Shown one piece after another: positions 17,321-26,197 of a DNA stretch of 64,000 nt. Numbering within the stretch: position 1 is the first letter of the stretch; every line of letters begins with the position of its first letter. The notes below the pieces were generated by a model. That model was given only the letters and a program-made list of their open reading frames with translations. It had not been told where the DNA came from and did not search any database. The stretch is from Sphingobacterium lumbrici (GTDB taxonomy: Bacteria > Bacteroidota > Bacteroidia > Sphingobacteriales > Sphingobacteriaceae), in the NCBI RefSeq assembly GCF_006476045.1, contig NZ_SRZY01000023.1, forward strand, positions 310,001 to 374,000. The letters run 5' to 3'. A program made the translations under genes and the position numbers.

Positions 17321-18466
17321 TTAAGAACGGTGAACGGATTTGCCCTGCTGCGCATAGCTCAATACCCACATAAAATAAATCATCATCCCCGGCAAGAACA
17401 TATTCCGCATTCGAATCATGACCCCTAAGTTCCCCAAAGCTCCGGACATCAGCACTGTGCCTAGGATCAAAAACAAAGTCAAGCCCTTAATAACAAAAGG
17501 AGCCTTGCGGAAGGCCAGAACGGGCTTATTGCCCAATACCTTGAAAAATATGAGCAACAAGAATAAATTTTCGAAAGAAGCCACCAAAGCCGGCACACCG
17601 TTGATATCAAAGAACAAAGGGCGAAAAAGAAACGTAAACCATTTCAGCGGTGGCGGGTAGCTGCTGATATCCACCGAAGAACCGGTATGCGAACGGCTAA
17701 GTGCCCCCGCTTTATTATCTGAATATCCGGCAATGCTTTCTACAGAGACTTCTTCGAGCTTTACATATTCCATTACCATCGGCAATAAAGCCACCGCACC
17801 CGCTAACATGGCTGTTCCCAAGAATATACGTTTCCATATTGCCGTACGCCCATCCAAGATATAGGCCGTACCAAAGGCCACAGCCATCAGCAAAGCAATA
17901 TGCGGGCGTACCAAGTACGCAAAGGCAAACCCAAAGGCAATCAATAAAAAACGCTTCGGAATATTCAACAAACCGTAAGCAAACATACCGATTGCCCAGA
18001 AAAGAAGGGTGTCCTTACCAATAGCCGAAGACCAAAAATGCAGCATCGGCAGATAAAAGAGCAAAGGGAAAAGCCGAAAATTCTGAAACCGGGAATTAAA
18101 TGGAACAAGTTCAATAGCAATACGGTAAAAGTACAACAATCCCCAAAAACCCAACATCCCATAAAACAATGTATTGGACAGATAATCCATTCCTAAGAAA
18201 CCAGAAAAAAAATAGTTGAAGCCGTGCATGAAGTAGGTTCCCTTGGCTTCAAACAATAACACTATTGCACTTGACCAATCCAATTGTTTCCCAGCGCGCC
18301 AATAACCTATATTATCTCCGAACACAAAAAAACAAAAATAGACGCTGATCAATACATGAAACAACCATAGCCCATAACCCGTTTTACGGTCTTTATGCTC
18401 CGTTAAGATCAAATTGACCAATACAAAACCAAATAAGAATATGATAAGAGTATAAGCTATGGACAT
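17321..18466 (-). CDS. Polytopic membrane protein, probable Wzy-type repeat-unit polymerase
   Basis: A 381-residue integral membrane protein with about ten hydrophobic helices and no soluble domain. It contains a large loop near the middle with MLHFWSSAIGKDTLLFWAI, then a short VRPHIALLM segment. The FWSSxxGKD and RPH arrangement recurs in Bacteroidota capsule-locus polymerases that are usually left unnamed. It is the only polytopic non-acyltransferase, non-ABC protein in the locus, so by elimination it is the best Wzy candidate to link repeat units in the periplasm. It follows the acyltransferase gene by two bases. The assignment rests on topology and context because Wzy proteins share little sequence. 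Confidence 0.65.
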   Translation of the reverse strand: MSIAYTLIIFLFGFVLVNLILTEHKDRKTGYGLWLFHVLISVYFCFFVFGDNIGYWRAGKQLDWSSAIVLLFEAKGTYFMHGFNYFFSGFLGMDYLSNTLFYGMLGFWGLLYFYRIAIELVPFNSRFQNFRLFPLLFYLPMLHFWSSAIGKDTLLFWAIGMFAYGLLNIPKRFLLIAFGFAFAYLVRPHIALLMAVAFGTAYILDGRTAIWKRIFLGTAMLAGAVALLPMVMEYVKLEEVSVESIAGYSDNKAGALSRSHTGSSVDISSYPPPLKWFTFLFRPLFFDINGVPALVASFENLFLLLIFFKVLGNKPVLAFRKAPFVIKGLTLFLILGTVLMSGALGNLGVMIRMRNMFLPGMMIYFMWVLSYAQQGKSVHRS

Positions 18467-18468
18467 CT

Positions 18469-19443
18469 CTAATTCAATTTTTCAAGGACTTTTTTAGTGA
18501 GATTTTTCTCAAATATACGATAGTAAATATAACCTGCTACCAAAGAACAAGCAAGAACAACCAACATGACCACTATAATTACATACTCTGTTGGAATGAA
18601 TGTCAATTTTCGAACTAAAAATGCTTGCAAAGGATTATGAAGCAAATAAACGGAATAAGAGCAGGCACCTATAAGCATAAAAATATTGGTATTATACAAC
18701 CGGAAATTACGAAAGTTTATCGACACAAAAATCAATAAGGAAAAAGCCAACGCTATTGTAATATTAAAAACCGGATGAGGTAATATAAAATAATTCACGA
18801 TAGCAGTCAAAGTAAGTATTACAAAATAAACATATCGTTTATCGAATATTATGCCATAGGCCAAAGCATATCCAATGAAAAATTCCAATATATAAAAGCT
18901 CAATAAAAAAGAATTAAGTTTTATATCCATACCGAGTGATATAAATATCAAAGCAGACCACAAAAAAACAAGAATATGAAACCATTTTCTACTTAATATA
19001 CAGACAATAAAAATTAAATAGAAAAACATTTCATAAGACAGGGACCAGGCTACGGAGAGGGCGGGCTTCCCTATGGGGAAAAGTGTCAAAGAATTTAATA
19101 TATTAAATTCCCGGTCACTAGCGGAGATTTGTGGCAAGACTAGGTAAAGCACCAAGATTGCAATACCAATAGGTAGATACGGCACATATATCCTCATCGT
19201 TCGTTTCAAAAGATAATCCCTTACTTCTACAGGTTTTCCCAAGTTCGTATACGCAATGATAAATCCCGATAAGACAAAAAAGAAATCCACACCCAACTTG
19301 CCCAATGCACTTATCTGTAACAAAGAAGGACAATCTATTTTATTAAAAAACAAAATAGAAGGAATAGTATGATGAATTACCACAACCAATGCGGCAATCC
19401 CACGATATACCTGCAATATGTCCAGATACTTACGTTGTTCCAT
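18469..19443 (-). CDS. Acyltransferase family 3 membrane protein (OafA/NodX-like)
   Basis: A 324-residue multi-helix membrane enzyme that probably O-acetylates the polysaccharide or its lipid-linked repeat. The N-terminus has the family signature: LDILQVYRGIAALVVVIHH with the catalytic-type His, and LGKLGVDFFFVLSGFIIAY with the R-x10-H arrangement. TMRIYVPYLPIGI and VAWSLSYEMFFYLIF follow, the SLSYE motif being typical. About nine to ten helices are visible. Its 14-base overlap with the upstream glycosyltransferase suggests translational coupling. The acyl donor and acceptor cannot be deduced. Confidence 0.9.
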   Translation of the reverse strand: MEQRKYLDILQVYRGIAALVVVIHHTIPSILFFNKIDCPSLLQISALGKLGVDFFFVLSGFIIAYTNLGKPVEVRDYLLKRTMRIYVPYLPIGIAILVLYLVLPQISASDREFNILNSLTLFPIGKPALSVAWSLSYEMFFYLIFIVCILSRKWFHILVFLWSALIFISLGMDIKLNSFLLSFYILEFFIGYALAYGIIFDKRYVYFVILTLTAIVNYFILPHPVFNITIALAFSLLIFVSINFRNFRLYNTNIFMLIGACSYSVYLLHNPLQAFLVRKLTFIPTEYVIIVVMLVVLACSLVAGYIYYRIFEKNLTKKVLEKLN

Positions 19444-20494
19444 TTTTTAATATAGTTAAAATGTTCTCCCGATGTACTTGTAATGTAAACTGTCTTTTTA
19501 CATCCTTTCTGGCAGACCGCGACTTTGCCGACAACAATGCAGGATCACTTGCCAATCCGATGATTATTTTTTCAAAATCTCCAGTGCTTTTTGCCAAAAA
19601 ACCATTCTCCTCATTCACCACTTCTACATTCGCCCCTACGGCGCTAGCAATCCCCGGTATCCCACAGGCCATATATTGGATTAGCTTATAGGCACATTTG
19701 CCCTTCTCCCAATCCGAATCCACCAAAGGCATCAGCCCAACATCAAATTTTAAAATCTCGCTCACCTCCGTATCCTCTGACCAAGGGATAAACCGAACCT
19801 GATCATTAAACTGTCCGTTGTCAGGCGCACCGATGACATGGAAAAAGAGATTTGGATAGGCCATTGTCAGCCGCTGCACCTGATCGGCCAACAGCATAAA
19901 ATGCTTTTCAAAAGTAGACTTTGTCCCTACCCAGCCAACTACGAGTTTGTCTACGGGATCAGACCATGCTTTTTCCGGATAGCGATCGATATCAATGACA
20001 GTCGGGATAATGGTAATCTCCTTTGCTCCGGACCGTTGCGCCCGATCCGCTAAATAGCTGTTACCGGCTATCACACAGTCGCTGTAACGCATAACCTGAT
20101 CAATTTTATCTCCCAATAGCTTGCGTAGCCATATATTGGGATGTTGGTCGTAATTGTGAAAAATGGCATCATCGTAGTCAACGATGTACTTGATACCCAA
20201 CCAAGAAAGAACTCGTTCAAACCAAGCCGGTAGATAAGGAAACAACTCTTTTTCTATAATAAGTTTATCATACCTCCTGACCGAAAATAATTTACAAAAG
20301 CGACGTACATACCCCTTCAAAGCTTCTGCTTTGGTCGACTTCCCCGCATACAATTGCGCTAAGTAACGCTCTGAAAACAGCGGGCTGACCTCAATCGTAA
20401 TGCCTTGCTCTCGGAGGAATGGAAAGTACTGGTAGCTCCGCAGTCTACTGCTGCCGGCATTGCGTGAATATTTTGTTAAATAAAGTACCTTCAT
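19430..20494 (-). CDS. Glycosyltransferase family 4
   Basis: A 354-residue GT-B enzyme. The N-terminus is MKVLYLTKYSRNAGSSRLRSYQY. The nucleotide-sugar half has KLVVGWVGTKSTFEKH, VRFIPWSEDTEVSEILKFDVGLMPL and the segment KCAYKLIQYMACGIPGIAS, whose order matches retaining family-4 enzymes that use KLIQYMACGxP in place of the usual EX7E. It overlaps the next gene by 14 bases and shares one base (TAATG-type junction) with the preceding glycosyltransferase. It probably adds one sugar of the repeat unit in the cytoplasm; donor and linkage are unknown. Confidence 0.87.
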   Translation of the reverse strand: MKVLYLTKYSRNAGSSRLRSYQYFPFLREQGITIEVSPLFSERYLAQLYAGKSTKAEALKGYVRRFCKLFSVRRYDKLIIEKELFPYLPAWFERVLSWLGIKYIVDYDDAIFHNYDQHPNIWLRKLLGDKIDQVMRYSDCVIAGNSYLADRAQRSGAKEITIIPTVIDIDRYPEKAWSDPVDKLVVGWVGTKSTFEKHFMLLADQVQRLTMAYPNLFFHVIGAPDNGQFNDQVRFIPWSEDTEVSEILKFDVGLMPLVDSDWEKGKCAYKLIQYMACGIPGIASAVGANVEVVNEENGFLAKSTGDFEKIIIGLASDPALLSAKSRSARKDVKRQFTLQVHRENILTILKNGTT

Positions 20495-21699
20495 TAAACT
20501 TTCCTTAGCTTGCTAATAGCTTGCCGATAACTCTCTCCCGCCTTCTCCATCGAAAAGAAAGGCTTTGCCTTCTCTCGAATAAGAGATTTGGACATCGTAG
20601 GCACCTTCTCCATCCATGCTTTGATTGCTACATACCGCGGTTCGTATTCCATTTTATGGTCAAAGATAAAACATTCGGGAAAACTTTGCAGTATACCGTC
20701 TGTATCACCGATACCGCTTGAGGCTATAGTCGGCAATCCCATCAACAGATATTCTCCCAATTTAATCGGTGCCACGCCCTGCATACTGTATGTCGGCCTT
20801 CGTAAAGCAAAGGCCACATCTCCGGCATTGAGGTAAAACGGAATATGTTCAAAGTCGACCGACTTCACCATAATATGTTCCTTCAAACGATCCGGTATGT
20901 TATCTTCCGCAAATTGCCGATTACCGGTCAACACTAAAAATTTTGAAGGTCGCTCTTTTTGGGATAGTCCGAAGACCTGCAACATCTCCTCCCAACAATA
21001 TTGAGGACCGAGGGACCCCGCATATACCCATAGCAACTCATCTGATATCCCCAACTCTTTCCTAGCCGCTTGCCGAATCGCCTGATCAGGGGCAAACTGC
21101 CTGACATTCCGACCATTCAGCACGACCGAAAACTTATTCCTATAATGCTCACCTATCGTTTTTAGATGCACTTCGATAGCTTTTTGTGAACGCGTGATCA
21201 CTGCATCTGCCTGTACCAGCATTTTCCGTTCGATGGACTTCAGCCATTTGTATTGTAGACTACCCCTTTTCAAACCGGCGAAGTCCACACGCTCATCAAT
21301 CGCCAAACCATCCGCATCGAAAATGATCTGAGGCATACGGGCTGTTTTCTTTAGGCGATTCACCATAAACGCCGGAAATGTACTACGCGGCATTACTATA
21401 TCTATCTCATGCGTCTTCACATAGTCAGCGATCTGCGCACTTCCTCGCCAAAGACTAACGAGACTTCCAATCGTAGCTATCGGCTTTCTATGAATAGAAA
21501 TAGCATGATAAGATACGCTTAGTTCCTGTGCCGCGCCCGCAATTTTTCGAATTTTCTTCGCATCAGCCCACGTAAACTGCAAGACATGAAATTTCAAACT
21601 TGAATCTTGCTGCATGACCTCCCGAAAAATCGGCAGAAACAAACCTTCCATATAGGAAGTCTGCGGCCCGTCCCAAGTGATGAAGAGAACTTTTTTCAT
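20494..21699 (-). CDS. Glycosyltransferase (GT-B fold)
   Basis: A 401-residue putative glycosyltransferase starting KKVLFITWDGPQTSYMEG. The C-terminal half has LLWVYAGSLGPQYCWEEM, LVLTGNRQFAEDNIP, IPFYLNAGDVAFALRRPT and APIKLGEYLLMGLPTIAS. These are the usual donor-site elements, with the conserved Glu in KLGEYLLMGLP. The acceptor and donor are not evident. A degraded copy of its first 60 bases lies upstream at 22912-22974, with a complete acyltransferase gene in between, suggesting that a cassette was inserted at this gene's start. Confidence 0.85.
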   Translation of the reverse strand: MKKVLFITWDGPQTSYMEGLFLPIFREVMQQDSSLKFHVLQFTWADAKKIRKIAGAAQELSVSYHAISIHRKPIATIGSLVSLWRGSAQIADYVKTHEIDIVMPRSTFPAFMVNRLKKTARMPQIIFDADGLAIDERVDFAGLKRGSLQYKWLKSIERKMLVQADAVITRSQKAIEVHLKTIGEHYRNKFSVVLNGRNVRQFAPDQAIRQAARKELGISDELLWVYAGSLGPQYCWEEMLQVFGLSQKERPSKFLVLTGNRQFAEDNIPDRLKEHIMVKSVDFEHIPFYLNAGDVAFALRRPTYSMQGVAPIKLGEYLLMGLPTIASSGIGDTDGILQSFPECFIFDHKMEYEPRYVAIKAWMEKVPTMSKSLIREKAKPFFSMEKAGESYRQAISKLRKV

Positions 21700-21778
21700 A
21701 GGCTATTTACGATTTCGCAGATTTTATATCTTTTTTTTCCAACTAATTTTCCCTCGTTAGGGGCCGTCTCTGTCACAA

Positions 21779-22828
21779 TCATCCTGCTATATATCTTCCC
21801 ATAGGTAACTTACTTAAACCAAAAACAATAAAAGTTGAGATCAAGAAACATAGCACACTTGTTACCGGTATTCCTATTATTGAATTAACAAAAGAATAAG
21901 AAAAACCAATTTGTTGTAATACCCACAGTACTAAAATATGGATTAAATATGTCCCATAACTATACTTGCTAAAAAATAGTATAATATAAGCTGTCTTTTT
22001 ACCGAGGTTTACAAAATCTTTGAAAAACAAAAACACTCCAATAGAAACAAGTATTACATTGGGGGTTAGATAAGCATAAAACCAATCAGTGAATTTTTGG
22101 TGATAATGGGTAATAAAAAATGTTCCAAATATTGTGATCAAAATTCCAGTCAAAATTGACAAAACATAAACTACTTTTTTTCTATTAAAATCAAAAGTAT
22201 AGCTACCTAGATAATATCCCAAAATGGGAAATCCGATATATCCTGAAAAATAAGTAATATCAATGTTGGGAACCATATTTTTCACAATTGGTAATTGAGC
22301 AAATACTGTCAGTGTCCAAATCCCAAGAAAATATCTTATTTCGTGTTCATTACTTTTATTTATCCATTTCCCAATAATCGGAAAGAATAAATAAAGTCCA
22401 ATAATCAAATAAACGTACCACATATGAAAACTTGCTCCATTTTTCAAGGCAAGAAATATAAACTCTAAAACTTCGATAAAACCCAAGACTTCTCCCCTAT
22501 TAACTTTAAGAAACAAATCCTTTGCGATATAGATAATACTCCAAAACAAGAATGGAAACAATATTCTCAGAACTCGCTTTTTTAAGTACTCTCCTGTGCT
22601 TTCATAAGTTTTAGATAAAATTAAAGTACCCGAAATCATCAAAAATACGGGAACACAAAATCGAACCGAACTATCATAAATATTCCCTATCCACCAATCA
22701 AAATTTGAAACACTCCCATATTGGTACACTGCTGGAGCTGCAACGTGTAGAAAAATCACACTTAATGTTGCTAAAACTCTTATAGAGTCAATCCATTCAT
22801 ATTGCTTACTGATTTTATCTGTCTTCAT
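21779..22828 (-). CDS. Acyltransferase family membrane protein (WecH/OatWY-like)
   Basis: A 349-residue polytopic acyltransferase. The opening KQYEWIDSIRVLATLSVIFLHVAAP holds the conserved Arg and His, and SVRFCVPVFLMISGTLIL is the second signature. About ten hydrophobic helices follow. It is closer to the WecH/YiaH type than the two OafA-type proteins nearby, as judged by the WIDSIRVLA and CVPVFLMISG motifs. The base composition is visibly richer in A+T than the flanking glycosyltransferase downstream. With the scar of that downstream gene on its other side, it looks like a recently acquired cassette. O-acetylation of the polymer is the probable role. Confidence 0.88.
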   Translation of the reverse strand: MKTDKISKQYEWIDSIRVLATLSVIFLHVAAPAVYQYGSVSNFDWWIGNIYDSSVRFCVPVFLMISGTLILSKTYESTGEYLKKRVLRILFPFLFWSIIYIAKDLFLKVNRGEVLGFIEVLEFIFLALKNGASFHMWYVYLIIGLYLFFPIIGKWINKSNEHEIRYFLGIWTLTVFAQLPIVKNMVPNIDITYFSGYIGFPILGYYLGSYTFDFNRKKVVYVLSILTGILITIFGTFFITHYHQKFTDWFYAYLTPNVILVSIGVFLFFKDFVNLGKKTAYIILFFSKYSYGTYLIHILVLWVLQQIGFSYSFVNSIIGIPVTSVLCFLISTFIVFGLSKLPMGRYIAG

Positions 22829-22911
22829 TAGTATAGTTAAAAAATCTATTCTAGGCTTTTTATTATTTTCTTTTGTTGATGAAGTAGCACAACCTCATAA
22901 GAGCGAGGTAT

Positions 22912-22974
22912 GAACAATCTTTCCATATAACTAGTCTGTCAACCATCCCAAGTGATGAAGAGAAGTTTTTCATG
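22912..22974 (-). pseudogene. 5' scar of a glycosyltransferase gene
   Basis: On the minus strand an ATGAAAA start is followed by CTTCTCTTCATCACTTGGGA and, further on, TATATGGAAAGATTG. This matches the first 60 bases of the intact glycosyltransferase gene that starts at 21699, apart from substitutions and a one-base deletion that breaks the frame. It overlaps the end of the upstream acyltransferase gene by a few bases. It is not a gene but the remnant of one, separated from the intact copy by one acyltransferase gene. Confidence 0.78.
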
Positions 22975-24079
22975 AGGCACTGCTTTTACTTTTTACTACA
23001 GCAAATTTGTCTTTGAATTTTAAAAATCGTGATTCGAAATAGAAATAGGAGATATGAGCTAAAAATACATTCAATAAAATAACAGAAATATAAACAATAA
23101 TGTACGATAAAATGGTATCTGGCAAAAGTATATATTTCTGTGCACAAGAATAAAGGATAAATATTGATAAGGGATTGTAGACATATATCCCAAAGGAAAT
23201 TCTCCCTAAATAATCAGATAATCGATTTTCTAAACTTATGATTGGTCTATAATCCGAAATTTGGTTAATAATAAGCACGACAATAAATATCGATACAATT
23301 TCGTGATCAATTATTGAGAAAACATGAAACTTATTGAAGGCTATTAAACCCAATAACAGCCAAGGCAACACTTGTATAATGGGCTTCATCAAAGGTTTTA
23401 TCAAATCTTTTTTATTAATAAAAATATATGCTCCAAGCCCACCAATTGCGAGACAACCAAACCGTGAATAATGGAGAATGAATTGAATCGGTTCGGAGAG
23501 TTGAGCGTATTTTGCCCCTACTTTTATCAAAAAAAACAAAACAGGAAATGCCACCAAAAACAAAAAGATATTTTTGATCTTCTTAAAGACCCAAGGCCAA
23601 AAGGAATAAAATTGCTCTTCCACCCCAAGCGACCAATAATGCCCAATAAGGAACATTGCCGATGCAGTAGGAATAGCCCAAGGAAGTGCTTCATAAGTTA
23701 TAAAACCGTTCGCAATGTTTGGCAATATTGCTAAATACATAAAAAAAGTATTTCCTAAAGCACTGAACCCAACAATTGCTAGGATTAGAAACAAATAAAA
23801 ATAATATAGTGGCCAAATTCTGAGAAGGCGTCTCACATAAAACTTTTTAACCTTAACAGTCCCGGTTTTTTCAAGTTCTTTCAGCAATAAATAAGTTATG
23901 AGAAAACCGCTTAGGGTAAAAAATATAGTTACTCCGAATCCTGCTAAATCCCAATAAGGAAGCTTTGCTAAACCGAATTCGTCCAATCGTCCATTTGTAT
24001 GTGATATAACAACGGCAAAGGCTGCAATAGCTCTGATGCCGTTTAAACCGGGCAAATAAATTCTTGCTTTATCTCTCAT
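22970..24079 (-). CDS. Acyltransferase family 3 membrane protein (OafA-like)
   Basis: A 369-residue multi-helix acyltransferase. The signature YLPGLNGIRAIAAFAVVISHTNG carries the conserved Arg and His. GFGVTIFFTLSGFLITYLLL, FYVRRLLRIWPLYYFYL and IGHYWSLGVEEQFYSFWP are classical for the OafA/NodX group. It probably transfers an acetyl group to a sugar of the repeat unit, most likely at the membrane. It overlaps the preceding glycosyltransferase gene by four bases. The downstream end abuts the scar of another glycosyltransferase gene, so this gene marks one edge of a recombined segment. Confidence 0.91.
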   Translation of the reverse strand: MRDKARIYLPGLNGIRAIAAFAVVISHTNGRLDEFGLAKLPYWDLAGFGVTIFFTLSGFLITYLLLKELEKTGTVKVKKFYVRRLLRIWPLYYFYLFLILAIVGFSALGNTFFMYLAILPNIANGFITYEALPWAIPTASAMFLIGHYWSLGVEEQFYSFWPWVFKKIKNIFLFLVAFPVLFFLIKVGAKYAQLSEPIQFILHYSRFGCLAIGGLGAYIFINKKDLIKPLMKPIIQVLPWLLLGLIAFNKFHVFSIIDHEIVSIFIVVLIINQISDYRPIISLENRLSDYLGRISFGIYVYNPLSIFILYSCAQKYILLPDTILSYIIVYISVILLNVFLAHISYFYFESRFLKFKDKFAVVKSKSSAS

Positions 24080-25152
24080 AACAATTCATTCCATTTTTTT
24101 ATCACCTCTACGGAAGAGAACTTAATTTGGTTCACATACGCGTTGTTCGCCAGTTGCTTTCTTAATTCCTCATTTTTAATGAGATTTGACAGCTCTGAGG
24201 CAAAGTTTTTTATATTATTGTGTTCCACCAAAATCCCGTCATTACTAATGATGTGTCGAGGCCCATTGGGAGAATCATAGGAAATAACAGGAAGGATAGA
24301 CTTTTTGCATTCGATTAAAACCATAGGAAAGCATTCGGTATCAGAAGTAAGCACAAATAAAGAAGCGCCTTTCATCACCTCTTCTAATTTTTGGGTAGCA
24401 GGTTTAAACACTATACGTTCCAATTGAGTTTGCGTTATATATTCTTGGTATTGATTCAATAGTTTCGCATCGCCGTCGCCATACACTTCTAAACTCCAAT
24501 CGGGATGCTCTTTGTAGACAAGTTCCCATATTTTTATCAAATGATCGTATTGTTTATCCGGGTGGATTCTTCCCGCTGCAAGAATAGTGGGCTTACGATT
24601 TTCATACGTCATGTCTTTATGAGGCTCAGAAGTAATGAAATTCGGGATTACTGTAAGGTTGCTTAGTTTATAATACTGCTTTTCATCTTCGTTTAGCAAT
24701 ACAACTTTGTGATAACAATTTAAAAAAATCCATTTATACTTCCAACTGTTTGTTACGGATAATGCTCCAGAGCTGTGAATTTCAAGTGCTTTTTTAATCT
24801 GGGGTTTAATCAGTGGGACGATTAAAGATGGTATACCTGTTAGGGAGGTAATTACCAAATCAGGCTCTTCTTGATTTAAAATTTTCTTTAACCTAGAAGT
24901 GAAGACAAATAAGTCCTTTAATTTATGCTTATTAGCATCTTCCACGCCCAAGTCTATGAGTTTAAAATTGTTCTTCGGTGGATAAACGATAGTATTATCG
25001 CCTTGATTTAATGTAATGACAGTCACCTTATATCCGAAATTATCAATCCAAGCATCAATTTTATGGCTGATCATTCTTTGAATACCACCGTGCATATAAA
25101 ACTGATTGATGACGTAAACAATATTTTTAGTTTTAGACTTAGCTGTTTTCAT
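24076..25152 (-). CDS. Glycosyltransferase family 4
   Basis: A 358-residue GT-B glycosyltransferase. NIVYVINQFYMHGGIQRM at the N-terminus supplies the glycine-rich acceptor loop. The donor half has KPTILAAGRIHPDKQYDHLI, the Arg/Lys pair expected at the phosphate site, and then LFVLTSDTECFPMVLIECKKSILPVISY with an EX7E-like spacing (E..CFPMVLIE). It overlaps the upstream and downstream genes by 14 and 4 bases, so translation is coupled along this part of the operon. It is one of three adjacent family-4 enzymes and probably extends the lipid-linked repeat. Substrates are unknown. Confidence 0.9.
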   Translation of the reverse strand: MKTAKSKTKNIVYVINQFYMHGGIQRMISHKIDAWIDNFGYKVTVITLNQGDNTIVYPPKNNFKLIDLGVEDANKHKLKDLFVFTSRLKKILNQEEPDLVITSLTGIPSLIVPLIKPQIKKALEIHSSGALSVTNSWKYKWIFLNCYHKVVLLNEDEKQYYKLSNLTVIPNFITSEPHKDMTYENRKPTILAAGRIHPDKQYDHLIKIWELVYKEHPDWSLEVYGDGDAKLLNQYQEYITQTQLERIVFKPATQKLEEVMKGASLFVLTSDTECFPMVLIECKKSILPVISYDSPNGPRHIISNDGILVEHNNIKNFASELSNLIKNEELRKQLANNAYVNQIKFSSVEVIKKWNELL

Positions 25153-26197
25153 AGAGATTCTCTAAACTTTTCACATATTTTTTTTCTGTAAAGACATTGC
25201 TGACTGAATTGAAACCCTGCATTCCAACTTCTTTCAGTTCTTCTTTTTTCAGACTTAAGAGCATTCTCATTTTCGATGCTAACTCTTTCTGATCCTTAGG
25301 ATCAAACAACCATCCGTTCTCTCCATCTTTTACAAATTCGGGGATTCCCCCTACATTAGAACAGAGAACAGGAATCCCTAAAAGCATCGCTTCGACTGCG
25401 GCAATCCCAAAACCTTCGGAATAAGAAGGCAAAACATAAAGATCGGCTGCACTTAAATATTTACCGGGTTCGGGCTGGAAGCCTTCAAAAACCACATGAT
25501 CCGAAAGCTTCATTTCTTTGGCTAAGTTTTCCAGATTTTCTCTTTCGCGACCATCGCCCACCAAGGTTAATTCGACATTTTCATGGTCGATTTCGGATAA
25601 AGCTCCGATAAGACTTTTTACATTTTTCACTTTTTCCAAACGCCCGACATAAACAATTTGAAATTTATCCGATGGATTTGGAGTGTATTTTTTAGGCATT
25701 GCTACCGGATTATAGATGACCATTCCCTTTTCTTTTGGGATTTCGCCTATTTTCACCAAATGATCCCTCACAGATTGGGACACGCAAATCACTTTACCTG
25801 CCCATTTATACACCCAGGCAAAAACTTTTCGTGCTTTGGACGAATGATTGGGGATCCCTATTTCTTCTCCTATGATGTGTTTGACGCCGGCGAGTTTAGC
25901 CGCAATGATTCCATGAAAATTAGCTTCGGCTGCTGCTGTATGTACTACATCGGGCTGAACTTTTTTTATAAGTTTATAAACCGCCCAAATATTGGAAAGA
26001 TTTTTAATAGAAAACTTCCGATTTAAAACATGAACCTTATATCCCCTCTCGTTTAATACCCGCTCGGCATTTCCTCCATAGCCAATGGCCGCAAATTCAT
26101 ATTCAAACTTTAATAATTCAGGCTTTTCGGTAAAACTGATGTATTGTTTTTCTTGACCTCCGAAATCCAGTAAGGTAGTTAATCGTAGAATTTTCAT
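25139..26197 (-). CDS. Glycosyltransferase family 4
   Basis: A 352-residue GT-B glycosyltransferase beginning MKILRLTTLLDFGGQEKQY. Clear family-4 motifs are QPDVVHTAAAEANFHGI, FQIVYVGRLEKVKNVKSLI, VELTLVGDGREREN and the EX7E element YSEGFGIAAVEAMLLGIPV. It starts inside the last four bases of the upstream family-4 gene. Similarity of layout with its two neighbours suggests an old tandem expansion, although the proteins are now quite different. Donor, acceptor and linkage cannot be deduced. Confidence 0.92.
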   Translation of the reverse strand: MKILRLTTLLDFGGQEKQYISFTEKPELLKFEYEFAAIGYGGNAERVLNERGYKVHVLNRKFSIKNLSNIWAVYKLIKKVQPDVVHTAAAEANFHGIIAAKLAGVKHIIGEEIGIPNHSSKARKVFAWVYKWAGKVICVSQSVRDHLVKIGEIPKEKGMVIYNPVAMPKKYTPNPSDKFQIVYVGRLEKVKNVKSLIGALSEIDHENVELTLVGDGRERENLENLAKEMKLSDHVVFEGFQPEPGKYLSAADLYVLPSYSEGFGIAAVEAMLLGIPVLCSNVGGIPEFVKDGENGWLFDPKDQKELASKMRMLLSLKKEELKEVGMQGFNSVSNVFTEKKYVKSLENLYENS

